This document shows, piece by piece, positions 9,157-19,250 of a DNA stretch of 64,000 nucleotides (position 1 is its first letter; every line of letters begins with the position of its first letter). Both the position numbers and the translations under genes were made by a program. The notes beneath the pieces were generated by a model. The model saw only the letters and a list, made by a program, of their open reading frames with translations, was not told the origin of the DNA and did not search any database. The stretch lies in assembly GCA_012103455.1 (NCBI GenBank), contig WLWT01000001.1, positions 1,908,001 to 1,972,000 of the forward strand, given 5' to 3'. Origin of the DNA: Gammaproteobacteria bacterium (GTDB taxonomy: Bacteria > Pseudomonadota > Gammaproteobacteria > HK1).

Positions 9157-9390
9157 ATGGGTATTACAAGCATTTCTAGTAGGGAATTTAATCATGACGT
9201 GAGCACAGCAAAAAGAACTGCTTTATCTGGGCTAGTCTTTATTACTGATCGGGGCCATACGGCACATGTTTTGTTATCTGTTGAGGGAATACCAAAAAAT
9301 TACAGACAAGAAAGTATTGTTGACTTGATTGCTTTGCCCGAAGTAGCAGAAATTGAGTTTGAGTCACCCCGACTGGATAAAGAACTGTAG
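9157..9390 (+). CDS. Phd/YefM-type antitoxin
   Basis: From ATG 9157 the 77-aa protein reads MGITSISSREFNHDVSTA followed by GLVFITDRGHTAHVLLSVE. This is the N-terminal DNA-binding half of Phd/YefM antitoxins (SSREFN-D, P-V-FITDRG-PAHVLLS). The longer frame from 8998 adds sequence not typical of the family, so the internal ATG is preferred. A PIN toxin start follows 17 bases after its stop, completing a Phd-VapC arrangement. The toxin is broken. Confidence 0.75.
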   Translation: MGITSISSREFNHDVSTAKRTALSGLVFITDRGHTAHVLLSVEGIPKNYRQESIVDLIALPEVAEIEFESPRLDKEL

Positions 9391-9407
9391 CAGCCTGCAG
9401 ATTTTTA

Positions 9408-9530
9408 ATGTACCTTCTTGATACCAATGTTATTTCTGAATTGAGGAAGGCAAGGTCTGATAAAGCAGATAAAAAATATTGTGACTTGGGTTAATAGCAT
9501 TTCGTCAGCCAGGCTATTTATATCGGGGGA
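9408..9530 (+). pseudogene. VapC-type PIN toxin, truncated and frameshifted
   Basis: ATG 9408 opens MYLLDTNVISELRKARS, a classic VapC start with the first PIN aspartate, but stops at 9494. The sequence continues in the next frame as KNIVTWVNSISSARLFIS, the family's following region, until about 9,530, where homology ends in IS91-derived debris. The remaining acidic residues are lost. It is the second VapC in the window with a live-looking antitoxin and a dead toxin. Confidence 0.75.
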
Positions 9531-9539
9531 TGGGGATAG

Positions 9540-11190
9540 GAAATTTAAGCGGCCTTTGGGGCAGACTGGCTGAGTATCGAGGTAGGTTCATAAGGCGAAG
9601 CCCAAGGGACCACCCATCAGCGCAGCGAGGGGCTTGGACGAGGCTCTACGTCAGGCGCGCCGCTCGCCGGCAGCCGTGGCGATTGAATCTGACGGCGTGT
9701 GTGTCGTGACGTGCGTTAACCGCGGGCCATGGGCTCGAATGGCGCAAGCTATTGGTGGGCTCAGCGCGGCCTTGATGCCATGGTGCCATCAGGGGGCTCG
9801 GTGCCGCGGCGGTTAAGGTGTTGGAGGCTCCGAGCCCTCACCCCTGGCTCGGTGACAACCGCACTGACACGCCCCTCACCCTGGCAGGGTGGGCCGCGGC
9901 TGATATCGATAGCGAATACGCGTTGCAATCGAGCCCGCCCGTTCAGTGGCGCGCTGGGTGGCCCATCATCTTCGCTGGGCTTGGCGCTGGGTTTGGGGCG
10001 GGGCGCGACGATGAGGCGGCGCGGGGGTGCATGGGGCGCCAAGAGGCCGGGGTCCCTCACCGAATGCGCCCTGGGACGTGGCCCCTGGGACGGGACACCA
10101 GGGCGGCCAGAGGCGCGATAACGTCCTCGGGCTCGAACAGTCCATGGGGGTTGCCATCGCTGAAGGGGCGCTTCCACTCAAGCCCCCCCAGGCCATCGCC
10201 CTGGACGCTTAAGCGCTGCCCGGCGAGGGGGCCGCGGGCCATGTATAGGCCCACCCGTTCGAGCGTGGCGCGCTCGTTTGGCTCGCCGGCCCCCGCGCAG
10301 TTGAGCGAGAAGCCAGCGCCAGCGGCGGTGAAGGGCTTGGCCAGTGCGGCCCGTGATTCGCCGGCCAGCCAAGGGTGAGGTAGGCGCATCGTGGCCCGCC
10401 CGGCCTGGGGACCGGCGGCGATGACCTACCCGATGGCGGCGCGGGTCGATGGCTCGTAGGGCGAGTTGAGGCCCAAGTCGAGGGAGGGCTGCTCCTCTTC
10501 GCCGACCCGCACACCCGCCCGCACCCGCGTACGGGTGAGGCGCGTGATGCGCGTTCTCAGCAGCGCCTTGAGTTCGCCCGGTCGTGGTGCCGGGGCGCGG
10601 TGAAAGCGCGCTTTGCCCGGTTCAAAAGTGTCAGTGCCCTCTAGCGCCAGAACAGGCCAGTGCCCGTTCAGATTCAACGTCGAGCCCAAGCGTTCGATGA
10701 CAGTCACCCTACCGGTGCGCGCCCGTCTAGGCCAGGCGCCGCGCTGCACACCAAGGGCACCCGCCGCGGCGTTTACAGCTCAACGCTACCCGGTGCTGGG
10801 TCAGCGACAGCCCGTGCACTGGGCGCGTACCAAGCCATGTGCCCATCGAGCGCAGCGCCAATACGACTCGAATTCTTCGCGCACGTATCGAGGCAACGCC
10901 CGGTCCTGCGCTTCTTGCCCCGCGAACAACGGCTCAGCGGGTTGCTCTACGATTCGGTAGAGAACGGTCTCCTCGTGGCGATGGCGCCGGTAGCCCCATG
11001 AGGCACCGGCTTGTTGGCGAAGCGCTTGAGATGCGTCCATCGACACCGTCCACCTCAGCCATCGCACCGCAACAGCCAGCCCACTGCGCGAATCGAGGAC
11101 GGCGCTGGCCGGTGTCAGTGTAGGCGCGAGTCTGACTAGACACTGCCGGCTCTGGAGGGTGACACGATTTCGGCTCTGAGTGCCGGTCAA
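9540..11190 (-). pseudogene. IS91-family transposase, heavily decayed
   Basis: Read on the minus strand from about 11,130 to 9,780, blocks appear in the family order over several frames: YRRHRHEETVLYRIVEQ, LPRYVREEFESYWRC and ARWAHGLVRAQCTGC; then VIERLGSTLNLN; then ARGPLAGQRLSVQG and WKRPFSDGNPHGL (Y2 region); then LQRVFAIDIS. The zinc-finger segment between the first two blocks (about 10,750-10,800) is deleted. Sequence at 9,540-9,620 resembles the distal end of the second IS91-type element (39.4 kb) in inverse orientation. No tyrosine recombinase gene could be recognised upstream of it. Confidence 0.65.
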
Positions 11191-11199
11191 AGCCTTGGC

Positions 11200-11540
11200 T
11201 CAACGTTAAGGTGGCGGTGGGCGTCGAGGCGCTTTGCGCTGAGCGCAGGGACCGCCCGCAACCGATTGGGAGAGGGCGCGTTGGAGCGGGAGCAGCTTTT
11301 ACCCGGCGTGCGTGCGACCGGTCGCCGATGCGAAATCACCGCGATGGGTTTACTGGCTTCGAGGTGGCTTTTTGCCGGGAAAGGGTAGCGCGACTGGACC
11401 GGTTTGTTCGTAGAGCCCCGCTGGGCCCAGATGGGTGCGGCGCCCGCGCGCCGCGACGCTCACTATCAGGCGCTTGCGCTCACAGTAGTGCTTGGGCAGG
11501 TGCCGCGAGCTGTTGATGTGATGTAAGTGTCCTAGGCGTA
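11200..11540. other. GC-rich stretch with no recognisable gene
   Basis: Short open frames occur on both strands but none shows a family motif or plausible start context. The stretch links the decayed IS91 element to the tRNA-like remnant and is probably old IS debris. Confidence 0.4.
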
Positions 11541-11542
11541 GT

Positions 11543-11592
11543 TCGGACTCATCATCGGCTGCTCCCAGGTTCGAGTCCTGCCGGGCCCACCA
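11543..11592 (+). tRNA. tRNA 3'-end-like remnant
   Basis: The sequence contains CAGGTTCGAGTCCTG, a T-arm with the invariant TTCGA loop, then CGGGCCCACCA, an acceptor 3' strand with encoded CCA. No matching 5' acceptor strand (GGGCCCG) or D-arm lies within 100 bases upstream, and the outermost T-stem pair is mismatched. It is best read as the 3' piece of a tRNA gene, such as the footprint left by an integrating element, or a decayed tRNA. Confidence 0.4.
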
Positions 11593-11893
11593 GTTAACAC
11601 CCTCTTTTTCAGATGGCCGCGGGTATGGTTTCCCGCGAGATCATGCACTGGACTCGCACTGCCCCTGGCCATCGCTTACAGTCCTTCTAAACGGCCGATG
11701 GCTTTTGCCGATGCCGCTGAGGCGTTGCGGATCTGCATGGACCAGGCAGCTCGACGTGTGGCTGCTTGCAGCCGGCTCAATGCCGGGCCGATGCAAGCAC
11801 TGGGCGAGAGCTGCAGGCGACAGCTCGGCGTTTTGCGAAAACAGGCCATCGGGGGCTGTGCTACGTGCCGCGAACGATTCGGAGCAACCGTTG

Positions 11894-12514
11894 ATGACAT
11901 ACACACTCTACAATCGAGATGGTTCGGGCGGTTTTGTTGTTGAGGCCGCGCTAACTATGGGCGGGTTGCCATTCGAACTGGTTTCTTTGGAGTCAACTCC
12001 AGGTTCACCGCTAGCGGAATCCTTTCGCGCCACCAATCCATGGCGCCAAGTGCCAGCTTTGCTCCTACCTGACGGTACCGTCATGACCGAATGTGCCGCT
12101 ATCCTTATCTATCTAGCTAGCGCACATCCGGAAAAACGGCTGGGGCCGGGGTTTGGTGAGCCGGGTTACGCCTCGTTCCTGCGTTGGATGGTGTTCACCA
12201 GCGTCAATGTGTACGAAGCCGTGTTGCGGGTTGGCTACCCGGGCCGTTACACCACGGACAATACTGCGCAGGCGGCAACCCGCGAAGCGGGGATTCAGCG
12301 TATGGGTGAGGCCTTGCAGTTGCTCGACGAGACGGCGGCCGATGAGGGCGGCATCCTGGGACCAGACTTGACAGTCCTGGATATGTATGTGGCCATGTTG
12401 TTCATCTGGTTCAGAGGTGACTTGGCCTTACCGCGGCTGATCCGAGTCGCCGCGAAAGTGAGGTCGCTGCCTGTTATTGCTCCTATTTGGCGGCGCCACT
12501 TCGGCGATCGTTGA
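11894..12514 (+). CDS. Glutathione S-transferase-like protein
   Basis: From ATG 11894 the 206-aa protein shows a thioredoxin-fold N-terminus (MTYTLYNRDGSGGFVVEAAL, NPWRQVPALLLPDG and MTECAAILIYLASAHP, the glutathione-contacting cis-proline and E-S/C-A-I region) and an all-helical C-domain ending LPVIAPIWRRHF. The open frame extends upstream to 11705, but that part has no GST homology and is GC-rich filler. It may conjugate or isomerise electrophiles. The gamma-glutamyltranspeptidase-like gene next to it would fit glutathione-conjugate processing. Confidence 0.8.
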   Translation: MTYTLYNRDGSGGFVVEAALTMGGLPFELVSLESTPGSPLAESFRATNPWRQVPALLLPDGTVMTECAAILIYLASAHPEKRLGPGFGEPGYASFLRWMVFTSVNVYEAVLRVGYPGRYTTDNTAQAATREAGIQRMGEALQLLDETAADEGGILGPDLTVLDMYVAMLFIWFRGDLALPRLIRVAAKVRSLPVIAPIWRRHFGDR

Positions 12515-12611
12515 AGGCGCACCCTACCGCAGGATACAAGCCAGGGTACAAGCCACCTGGGCGCGCATGAGAGTATTTTTGAAACGCCGCTACTAAGGCT
12601 GGAGCGCCTCT

Positions 12612-14234
12612 ATGCTCATCAATACAGGCCGGCCCGTCACCATGGCGCCGCGTGCAATGGTCGTGTCTGCGCACGCGCTGGCGAGCGAAGCGGGTGTGGC
12701 GATTTTGCAAGCGGGTGGTCATGCCGTGGATGCCGCCATCGCCACCAGCGCGGCACTTGCCGTGCTCTATCCGCATATGACTGGCGTCGGCGGGGATGCT
12801 TTCTGGTTGATTCATGATGGTGCCACCGGCGCTATCAGCTACTTGAATGCAGCGGGACAGGCCGCCGCCAGTGCAAGTATGGAGTGGTTTCAAGCGGCGG
12901 GGATGGACGCGGTGCCGTTGCGCGGTGTATTGCCGGCGACGCTGACGGTGCCGGGAGCGGTGGACGGATGGTGCACGGCGCATGACAGATTCGGGCGGCT
13001 ACCGTTAGCCCGTGTGCTGGCGGCGGCGGCTGGTTACGCGCGGGACGGATTTCCCGTCACGGCGCGTCTTGCCCATCACATAGGCGCCTGTGCTGGAGAC
13101 CACGTCTTCAATGGGGCGGCTGCAACGATCTTTCTCCCGGCTGGAGCACCGCCGATGCCAGGTACTCGGCTTACGAACCCCGCTCTGGCGGCAACGCTTG
13201 AAGGGATAGGCGAGGGTGGACGTCAAGCATTTTATGAGGGGCCCATTGCAGCCGCGCTTACCCGTTTCTCTGCTACCGAAGGCGGTTTTTTCGCGGAGGA
13301 TGATTTCGCGGCCCAGCATTCGTATTGGGGTAAGCCGCTGAGTGGCCAGTACCGTGGCGTGACTATCTACGAGACACCACCGCCCACGCAGGGGTTCGCG
13401 GTGTTGGAGATGCTGAATCTTCTTGAAGGATTCGATATAGGCAGCTGGCGGCATTTGGGGGTCGATCATGTACACCACTTGGTGCAGGCCAAACAGATCG
13501 CCTACAACGACCGGGATCGCCTTCTTGCTGATCCGCGCTTTGCCACTGTGCCCGTCGAGCAGCTTCTACACCCCGACTATGCGTTAAGCAGGCGCTCCCT
13601 GCTGGATTCCGCCAGGGCGATTCCATGGGACCAAGTACCGTCGTACGGGAGTCTCAATGGCAATACCGTCTTCACCGGCGTGGTGGACGATGAGGGCAAC
13701 GCGGTTGCGCTCATCCAGAGTCTTTACGGGATTTTCGGTTCTGGTGTAGTGGCTGATGGCACTGGCATCGTGTTGCAAAACCGCAGTGCGTATTTCTCCC
13801 TGGACCCGGAACATCCTAATCACTTGGAAGCCGGTAAGCGCCCGGCGCATACGCTTATCGCCTCCATGGCCAAGCGCGACAGCCGCTTGTGGCAGGTGCT
13901 CGGTTGCATGGGCGCAGATGGACAACCGCAGATTCATGTACAGGCATACATCAACCTCATCGACTTCGGACTCGATATTCAGCAAGCGGTGGAGGCGCCC
14001 AGATGGTTGTCGGGCCGCTTCGCGCTAGGCGAACCGCGAGATCTACTCAATATTGAAGGCCGATTTGATACTGATACATTGAATGCGCTGGAAGGAAGAG
14101 GGCATCAGCTCAATCGTTGGCCGGCTTTTGAGGAGCTGGCCGGTCACTGCCACGGAATTACGCTTGACCCGGTTTCAAATATTCGCCTCGGCGGTGCCGA
14201 TCCGCGCAGTGACGGGGCGGCCATTGGTTACTGA
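12612..14234 (+). CDS. Gamma-glutamyltranspeptidase family enzyme
   Basis: The protein is 540 aa, full length for the Ntn-hydrolase GGT family. Visible motifs are NTGRPVTMAPRAMVVSAHAL at the start, MTGVGGDAFWLIHD (GIGGG region), VPGAVDGW, ETPPPTQGFAVLEMLN, and GNTVFTGVVDDEGNAVALIQS, where Thr352 aligns with the autocleavage nucleophile. Family members cleave themselves at this Thr and transfer gamma-glutamyl groups. The usual TTH after the nucleophile is TVF here, so substrate preference may differ. No signal peptide is seen, which suggests a cytoplasmic GGT-like acylase. It begins the block of metabolic genes to 22.9 kb. Confidence 0.85.
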   Translation: MLINTGRPVTMAPRAMVVSAHALASEAGVAILQAGGHAVDAAIATSAALAVLYPHMTGVGGDAFWLIHDGATGAISYLNAAGQAAASASMEWFQAAGMDAVPLRGVLPATLTVPGAVDGWCTAHDRFGRLPLARVLAAAAGYARDGFPVTARLAHHIGACAGDHVFNGAAATIFLPAGAPPMPGTRLTNPALAATLEGIGEGGRQAFYEGPIAAALTRFSATEGGFFAEDDFAAQHSYWGKPLSGQYRGVTIYETPPPTQGFAVLEMLNLLEGFDIGSWRHLGVDHVHHLVQAKQIAYNDRDRLLADPRFATVPVEQLLHPDYALSRRSLLDSARAIPWDQVPSYGSLNGNTVFTGVVDDEGNAVALIQSLYGIFGSGVVADGTGIVLQNRSAYFSLDPEHPNHLEAGKRPAHTLIASMAKRDSRLWQVLGCMGADGQPQIHVQAYINLIDFGLDIQQAVEAPRWLSGRFALGEPRDLLNIEGRFDTDTLNALEGRGHQLNRWPAFEELAGHCHGITLDPVSNIRLGGADPRSDGAAIGY

Positions 14235-14344
14235 TCGATGCCTTTGCGGTGATGGGGCGAGCGGTATGAATGCTCTCCGTGATCACAATCCAATGACGTG
14301 CGGCCGAGCCGCGTGAACCCTCTTCGCCATAGGTTAGCAGTCCC

Positions 14345-15922
14345 TTGAACGGCCAAGAGGAGGATCCGCAATGCGCGGCACACTCGGTTCCGTCGGCGCG
14401 GCGGGCTCGATGGATACTGGTAATGACGATCCTTGCATCCAGCGTTGCATTTATCGATATGACCATCGTGAATTTGGCGCTGCCTGTCATGCAGGCCGAC
14501 TTGGGTGCCACATTTCAGTCCATGCAGTGGGTGGTCGAGGCATACATACTGTTGTTGACCGCCTTCATGCTAACGGGGGGTGGGCTTGCCGATCGGTATG
14601 GCCGGCGCCGGATCCTGTGCGTGGGCGCTTTGTTGTTTCTGGCCGCGTCAGTCGCCGCGGGACTATCGGCTAATGCTACGGAGTTGATTGTGGCGCGCGC
14701 CCTTCAGGGACTTGGCGGTGCCCTACTTGCCCCCGCGAGCCTGGCTATTGTGTCATCGAGTTTCCCGCCACGGGAGCGGGGCAGGGCGGTCGGTTTGTGG
14801 GCCGCGTTTTCGGGTGTTTCCACCGCTCTTGCGCCACCGCTTGGCGGTGTTTTGATCGAAATGTGGAGTTGGCGGGCCGTTTTCTTCATCAATGTGCCGA
14901 TATTGGCCACTGTTTTACTTTTTGCGCCGTGGCGGTTGCCTGAGAGCGTTCGATGCAAGGCCGGCAGCGGTGCTGCGACATTGGATTGGGTGGGAGCCCT
15001 AGTTGCATGCGCCGCGCTAGGCGCACTCACCCTGGCGCTGCTTCGTTGTGGTCAGTGGGGAATATTCGATCCGGTGGTTATCGGCTCGGCAGGCGCCGCT
15101 ATAATCCTACTGTGCATTTTTGTCTTCGTGGAGAAGCGCGCGGCGGCGCCCATGGTTCCGCTTGAGATCTTTGCGGCTCGCGCCTTTCTCGGTTTGAACA
15201 TCATGACGTTGGTTTTGTTTACCGCGGTGGGCGCCGTGATGTTCTTTTTGCCAATGACGCTACTCCAGTCATTGCAATACACGCCAATCGAGGCTGGCGC
15301 GGCATTAATCCCATCCATGCTGGTGATGTTCGCCGTCTCGCCCGCCATGGGTCGGTTCTCCGATCGGTATGGCCCGCGTTTGCCGTTGATAATCGGACCC
15401 TGCATCTCAGCGCTCGCGTATGTTGTTTTTGCGGCAACGGCGTCACCTAGCTACCTGAACGGAATACTGCTTCCCGTGTTGCTGATGGGTCTTGGTTTTG
15501 GCACCTGGGTAACGCCACTCACCAGCTCCGTCATGACCGCCGCCGGTGAAGCGAACGCGGGTATCGCATCGGGTATCAACAATGCCGTTGCCCGGCTGGC
15601 TCAGCTATTGGCCATAGCAGTGCTAGGACTGCTGGCGAGTGTTGTGTTCAACGCGGCGCTAGATGCTTATCTAGTTCAAACCAACGTATCCGCCGATCTG
15701 GTAGCGTTGCTTGCCGACGAGCGGGCGAAACTCGGCGGGATGATTGCGCCCGATGGCGTTCCCCATGATCAAATGAACGCCATACAGTGGGCAGTACGCA
15801 CGGCGATGCGCGATGCTTTCTCCGCGGTATGTTACGTGGCGGCGTGTCTTTGCGTTTGCGCAAGCCTTATAGGCAACTGGTCCGTGGCAGGTATCCGCAC
15901 CCGGGTTAGTGTTTCGAAATGA
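14345..15922 (+). CDS. MFS exporter, DHA2 (EmrB/QacA) type, 14 transmembrane helices
   Basis: The 525-aa protein starts at TTG 14345. Near the N-terminus DMTIVNLALPVMQADLGA matches DHA2 motif D1, followed by GGLADRYGRRRIL (motif A) and ARALQGLGGALLAPASLA (motif C region). Hydrophobic segments are consistent with 14 helices. It would extrude a hydrophobic or conjugated compound by proton antiport. Its stop overlaps the start of the next gene by four bases (ATGA), so the two are co-transcribed. Confidence 0.85.
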   Translation: MNGQEEDPQCAAHSVPSARRARWILVMTILASSVAFIDMTIVNLALPVMQADLGATFQSMQWVVEAYILLLTAFMLTGGGLADRYGRRRILCVGALLFLAASVAAGLSANATELIVARALQGLGGALLAPASLAIVSSSFPPRERGRAVGLWAAFSGVSTALAPPLGGVLIEMWSWRAVFFINVPILATVLLFAPWRLPESVRCKAGSGAATLDWVGALVACAALGALTLALLRCGQWGIFDPVVIGSAGAAIILLCIFVFVEKRAAAPMVPLEIFAARAFLGLNIMTLVLFTAVGAVMFFLPMTLLQSLQYTPIEAGAALIPSMLVMFAVSPAMGRFSDRYGPRLPLIIGPCISALAYVVFAATASPSYLNGILLPVLLMGLGFGTWVTPLTSSVMTAAGEANAGIASGINNAVARLAQLLAIAVLGLLASVVFNAALDAYLVQTNVSADLVALLADERAKLGGMIAPDGVPHDQMNAIQWAVRTAMRDAFSAVCYVAACLCVCASLIGNWSVAGIRTRVSVSK

Positions 15923-16449
15923 ACAGCAAGACTAAACAGCCGGTGGCGACAAGCCTAAGTGGCGTGACCCATCATAAAGCCACAATCAACGGTATCACGC
16001 TCCATTGGGTTGAACAGGGCTCTGGCCCGCTGCTCGTTCTGTTCCATGGGTTTGCGGAATTCTGGTGGTCATGGCGGTCTCAGATCGGACCGCTAGCCCG
16101 TGACTTTCGCGTCGCCGCCGTGGATATGCGTGGTTTCAACGAAAGCGATAAACCGGCGTCTGGGTATGATACGGCGACCCTCGCCACCGACATCCGCAGC
16201 CTTATTGATCATCTAGGCGGCCGTGCCTACGTGGCGGCACACGACTGGGAGATAATGGCCTCGTGCAGGTTGTGGCGCGGTTCGCCACCACGGTATTGCG
16301 CTATGCTGTCAGCAGGAACGGTTGCCGTGTCCGTTTTGCCGCCTTCGTATGGGCACAACCGAGGTACAAGTCCATGTTGGTTCATAACACCCCTTTCAAT
16401 GACTCCCGGGTTCATCGATATAGATGGGTTATTTACCACCTCCTCGTAG
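15919..16449 (+). pseudogene. Alpha/beta hydrolase (epoxide hydrolase-like), truncated
   Basis: The first 112 residues are a good alpha/beta hydrolase start: INGITLHWVEQGSGPLLVLFHG (oxyanion HG), AEFWWSWRSQI, VAAVDMRGFNESDKP and HDW at the nucleophile elbow (nucleophilic Asp in HDWGG of epoxide hydrolases). Immediately after HDW the sequence diverges into an unrelated tail ending at 16449. The catalytic acid and histidine are absent. This is a deletion or recombination junction around 16,250, not a simple frameshift. Translational coupling to the exporter is retained. Confidence 0.65.
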
Positions 16450-17552
16450 TGCTGTTTCTATCAGTTGGCCTAACCGCCCCTGGCCCGGCTCTGGCCTGAG
16501 AGTGGTTCAAGACGAAAAAAGAGCGCTCGGAGCAGTTCAAGGAAATGACCACGGCCAGAGGCGAAATAGCCTTTCTCGCCGATCCGGTCAGCCTTCGCAT
16601 CCAACGAAGTGCGCGAGTTTATGTCGGACCCAATGCTCCGGTATTGCTCTATGAAAAGATCGATCAGTGCGCCCAAGCCCGTCTTGCGTTAACCCAGACT
16701 GGCCTTTGGATTTACTTGCCTTTTCGCGCGTACTCAACGAAAGACTCATCTGTATGCAACGGTGAATCAGAACATCCGATACTGATCATGAATCGTGAGC
16801 ACACATTCGAGGTTGGTGAAGGATTGTCGGGTAAACTATCACCTGGTGACTGCTTTCGGCTCCAACAGGAGTACGGGGAATTTTATGCAGTAGAGGTCAA
16901 TACAGACAAATTTCCCGAACTGCGAGCGGGTTGGTCTGAAGTGGTGTTGGTACCAAAGGATAAGGCTGAAAAGCCCGCCGATGACAGTGGCTTTAACCTC
17001 GCGGATATCGACTACATTACTCGTGGGTACTTCGATGGCATCTACAAGTTTCGTAAGGCCTGCGGCACTGAGGTTGTTCAGAAAAGGAGCATGAAGTTTA
17101 TTGCAGGCACGGGTGCTGGTATTGGTGTCGATACCAAGTATTTGAGGGCGAATTTCGGCCTGAGTGGGGATCTAGGATCTGAGGAGACCTCTCTCCAAAG
17201 GTATCCATCGGAGCAAGAAGTTAAACGGAGAATCTACACGCGAAGAAACCGCGGTGCTGCGATGAGCTTGACCAAACTGACGGCGTGTGGCGGCAGTCGC
17301 CGGGCTTTGACTCAATACATTTATACAGATAGCCAGGGTGAAACAGTCTACATCAACAAGAGCTGGATGGACGATTTTGAGCTTCGCACCCATCCACACA
17401 CGCAAGAAGCTGTGGTCAGTTGCTACCCGGAATACTTCAAACTGTATCAAGCCTTAAATCAGACTCGCATTGACGATGACGATATCGATTTTGTCATCGC
17501 GCTAGTGGCAAGATGGACTGATCTTAGGGACTTTGAAAAATGCGCCGCTTAG
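16374..17552 (+). pseudogene. Secreted hypothetical protein with in-frame TGA after the signal peptide
   Basis: From ATG 16374 the frame encodes a signal peptide (basic start, WVIYHLLVVLFLSVGL core, AxA-type site PALA) and meets TGA at 16497-16499. Without changing frame it then continues EWFKTKKERSEQFKEM and runs 335 more residues from Met 16545 to 17552. I do not recognise the mature domain, which has SRT-like spacing and an aspartate-rich RIDDDDIDF near the end. Either a nonsense mutation separated export signal and body, or the stop is read through, or it is a sequencing error. Reinitiation at 16545 would give a cytoplasmic protein. Confidence 0.55.
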
Positions 17553-17732
17553 CTGCGGTGCGGTCAGTCACTTCGCATATTGACTGGAATGGGTGAGGCT
17601 ACTTTGTTGATGGTTTTGCATGCAGCGGGCATAGGGCGCCCGTAGCCGGCGAGGTATCGGTCAAAGCGCGTAAAGCAGTTGTTTAGAACGGATGCCGATT
17701 GTGGGTAGACCCTCTGCGAGGAGATGACTTCC

Positions 17733-19238
17733 ATGGCTGAGTCCAAGAAGGCGGGTTCCATGACAAAGCTGTTGGACGATTATCTTTCGGTGCCACCGTT
17801 GGCCGGGGAGGCTATGGCCGGCACCGCGCCATACCGGGCAGCGCCAGAGCACAACGAGCCACTGGGTTTCCCCGGTCAACTGGTGGATAACTGGCAGGAA
17901 GCGGCGATCACCAAGATGGGCGAGTTGGTGAGCAATAGCCGCCCGTTACGGGTGTTCATGGATGCGTGCATCAAGTGTGGCGCGTGCACGGACAAGTGCC
18001 ACTATTATCTGGGCACGGCGGATCCCAAGAATATGCCGGTGGCGCGCCAAGATCTTTTCCGTAATGTCTATAGGCGTTATTTCACTGTGAGTGGCAAATA
18101 TCTACCGTGGTTAGTGGGGGCTAGAGATTTTGATGAAACGGTGCTGAACGATTGGTACACCTATTTTCATCAGTGCTCGCAGTGCCGGCGCTGCTCGGTT
18201 TATTGCCCCATGGGGATCGATACGGCTGAAATTTCGATGGCCGCCCGGGAGATCATGGACTCGATCGGAATGGGTCAAAAATACAGCAATGAAGTCATTG
18301 CCAAAGTGCATGCGGTGGGCAACAACTTGGGCCTGCCGGGCCCGGCTTTGGCCGATACTTTAGCCGGTTTGGAAGAGGATGTGCTCGAAGACGACGGTAT
18401 TGCCGTGCGCTTTCCGCTGGACCAAGCCGGCGCGGAAGTACTGCTGGTCACGCCATCGGCGGATTTCTTCGCCGAGCCTCACGTGGATGGCCTCATCGGT
18501 TATGCCAAGGTTTTCCATCAAGCGGGGATCAGTTGGACGGTGAGTTCCATGGCCTCCGAAGCGGCTAACTTCGGCCTGTTCATAGGCAGTTTCGACAATA
18601 TGAAAGCCATGGCGCTGCGCATACGGGAGGCGGCGTTGGAGTTGGGCGTGCGCCGTATCGTATTCGGTGAGTGTGGGCATGCGTGGCGGGTGGCTTATAA
18701 CTTTTTGCATACATTGGCCGGCCCTTTCGATTTCTTGGATAAGCGGTATCCGGTCCCGCAACATATCGTCGAAGTGACCCACGCGCTGTTGACCGATGGC
18801 GCACTTAAAGTGGATGCCAGCGCCAACGACGGGCGGCGGGTGACTTTTCACGACTCCTGCAATATCGCCAGGGCCTCGGGGATGGGCGGCAAAGTAGGGG
18901 GCCAGTTCACGTTACCGCGCGAGGTGCTGCGTGCTGTGTGCAATGATTTTTTCGATATGCCGCGTGAGACCACCGGCGAGGCGACTTTTTGCTGTGGCGG
19001 CGGGGGGGGGTTGCTGACCGATGAGCTGATGGAATTGCGGGTGAAAGGGGCGTTGCCACGTATGCAAGCCCTGGCCGCCGTGCACCGGCAGCACCGCATC
19101 ACGCATATGGCCGCCATCTGTGCCATCTGCAAGAGTCAGTTCGCCCAAGTGTTGCCGCAGTTCGGCTTCGAGTTCGATCAAGTCATCAGCTTGCATCAAC
19201 TGGTCGGCGATGCGCTTCAGTTCGATGCCACGGCTTGA
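17733..19238 (+). CDS. DsrK/HdrD-like iron-sulfur protein
   Basis: The protein is about 500 aa. ATG 17733 is chosen because GAGGAG lies 9 bases upstream, whereas ATG 17724 abuts it. It has two 4Fe-4S motifs (CIKCGACTDKCHYYLG and CSQCRRCSVYCPMG). The degenerate first CCG domain has the DsrK hallmarks EAANFGLF and GECGHAWRV. The full C-terminal CCG domain (HDSC, CCGGGGGLL, CAIC) ligates a non-cubane cluster in HdrD. Such proteins exchange electrons with thiol/disulfide partners. No dsrMJOP or dsrAB genes are in the window, so the partner is unknown; a stand-alone paralogue is likely. Confidence 0.7.
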   Translation: MAESKKAGSMTKLLDDYLSVPPLAGEAMAGTAPYRAAPEHNEPLGFPGQLVDNWQEAAITKMGELVSNSRPLRVFMDACIKCGACTDKCHYYLGTADPKNMPVARQDLFRNVYRRYFTVSGKYLPWLVGARDFDETVLNDWYTYFHQCSQCRRCSVYCPMGIDTAEISMAAREIMDSIGMGQKYSNEVIAKVHAVGNNLGLPGPALADTLAGLEEDVLEDDGIAVRFPLDQAGAEVLLVTPSADFFAEPHVDGLIGYAKVFHQAGISWTVSSMASEAANFGLFIGSFDNMKAMALRIREAALELGVRRIVFGECGHAWRVAYNFLHTLAGPFDFLDKRYPVPQHIVEVTHALLTDGALKVDASANDGRRVTFHDSCNIARASGMGGKVGGQFTLPREVLRAVCNDFFDMPRETTGEATFCCGGGGGLLTDELMELRVKGALPRMQALAAVHRQHRITHMAAICAICKSQFAQVLPQFGFEFDQVISLHQLVGDALQFDATA

Positions 19239-19250
19239 CGGCCGAGTGTG

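Noticed and set aside
9634..10378. Several long plus-strand frames in the 9.6-11.2 kb zone
   Set aside because: Very GC-rich shadows; the minus strand carries recognisable IS91 transposase blocks at the same place.
11705..11893. N-terminal extension of the glutathione S-transferase
   Set aside because: The extra 63 residues have no GST character, while ATG 11894 starts exactly at the thioredoxin-fold strand.
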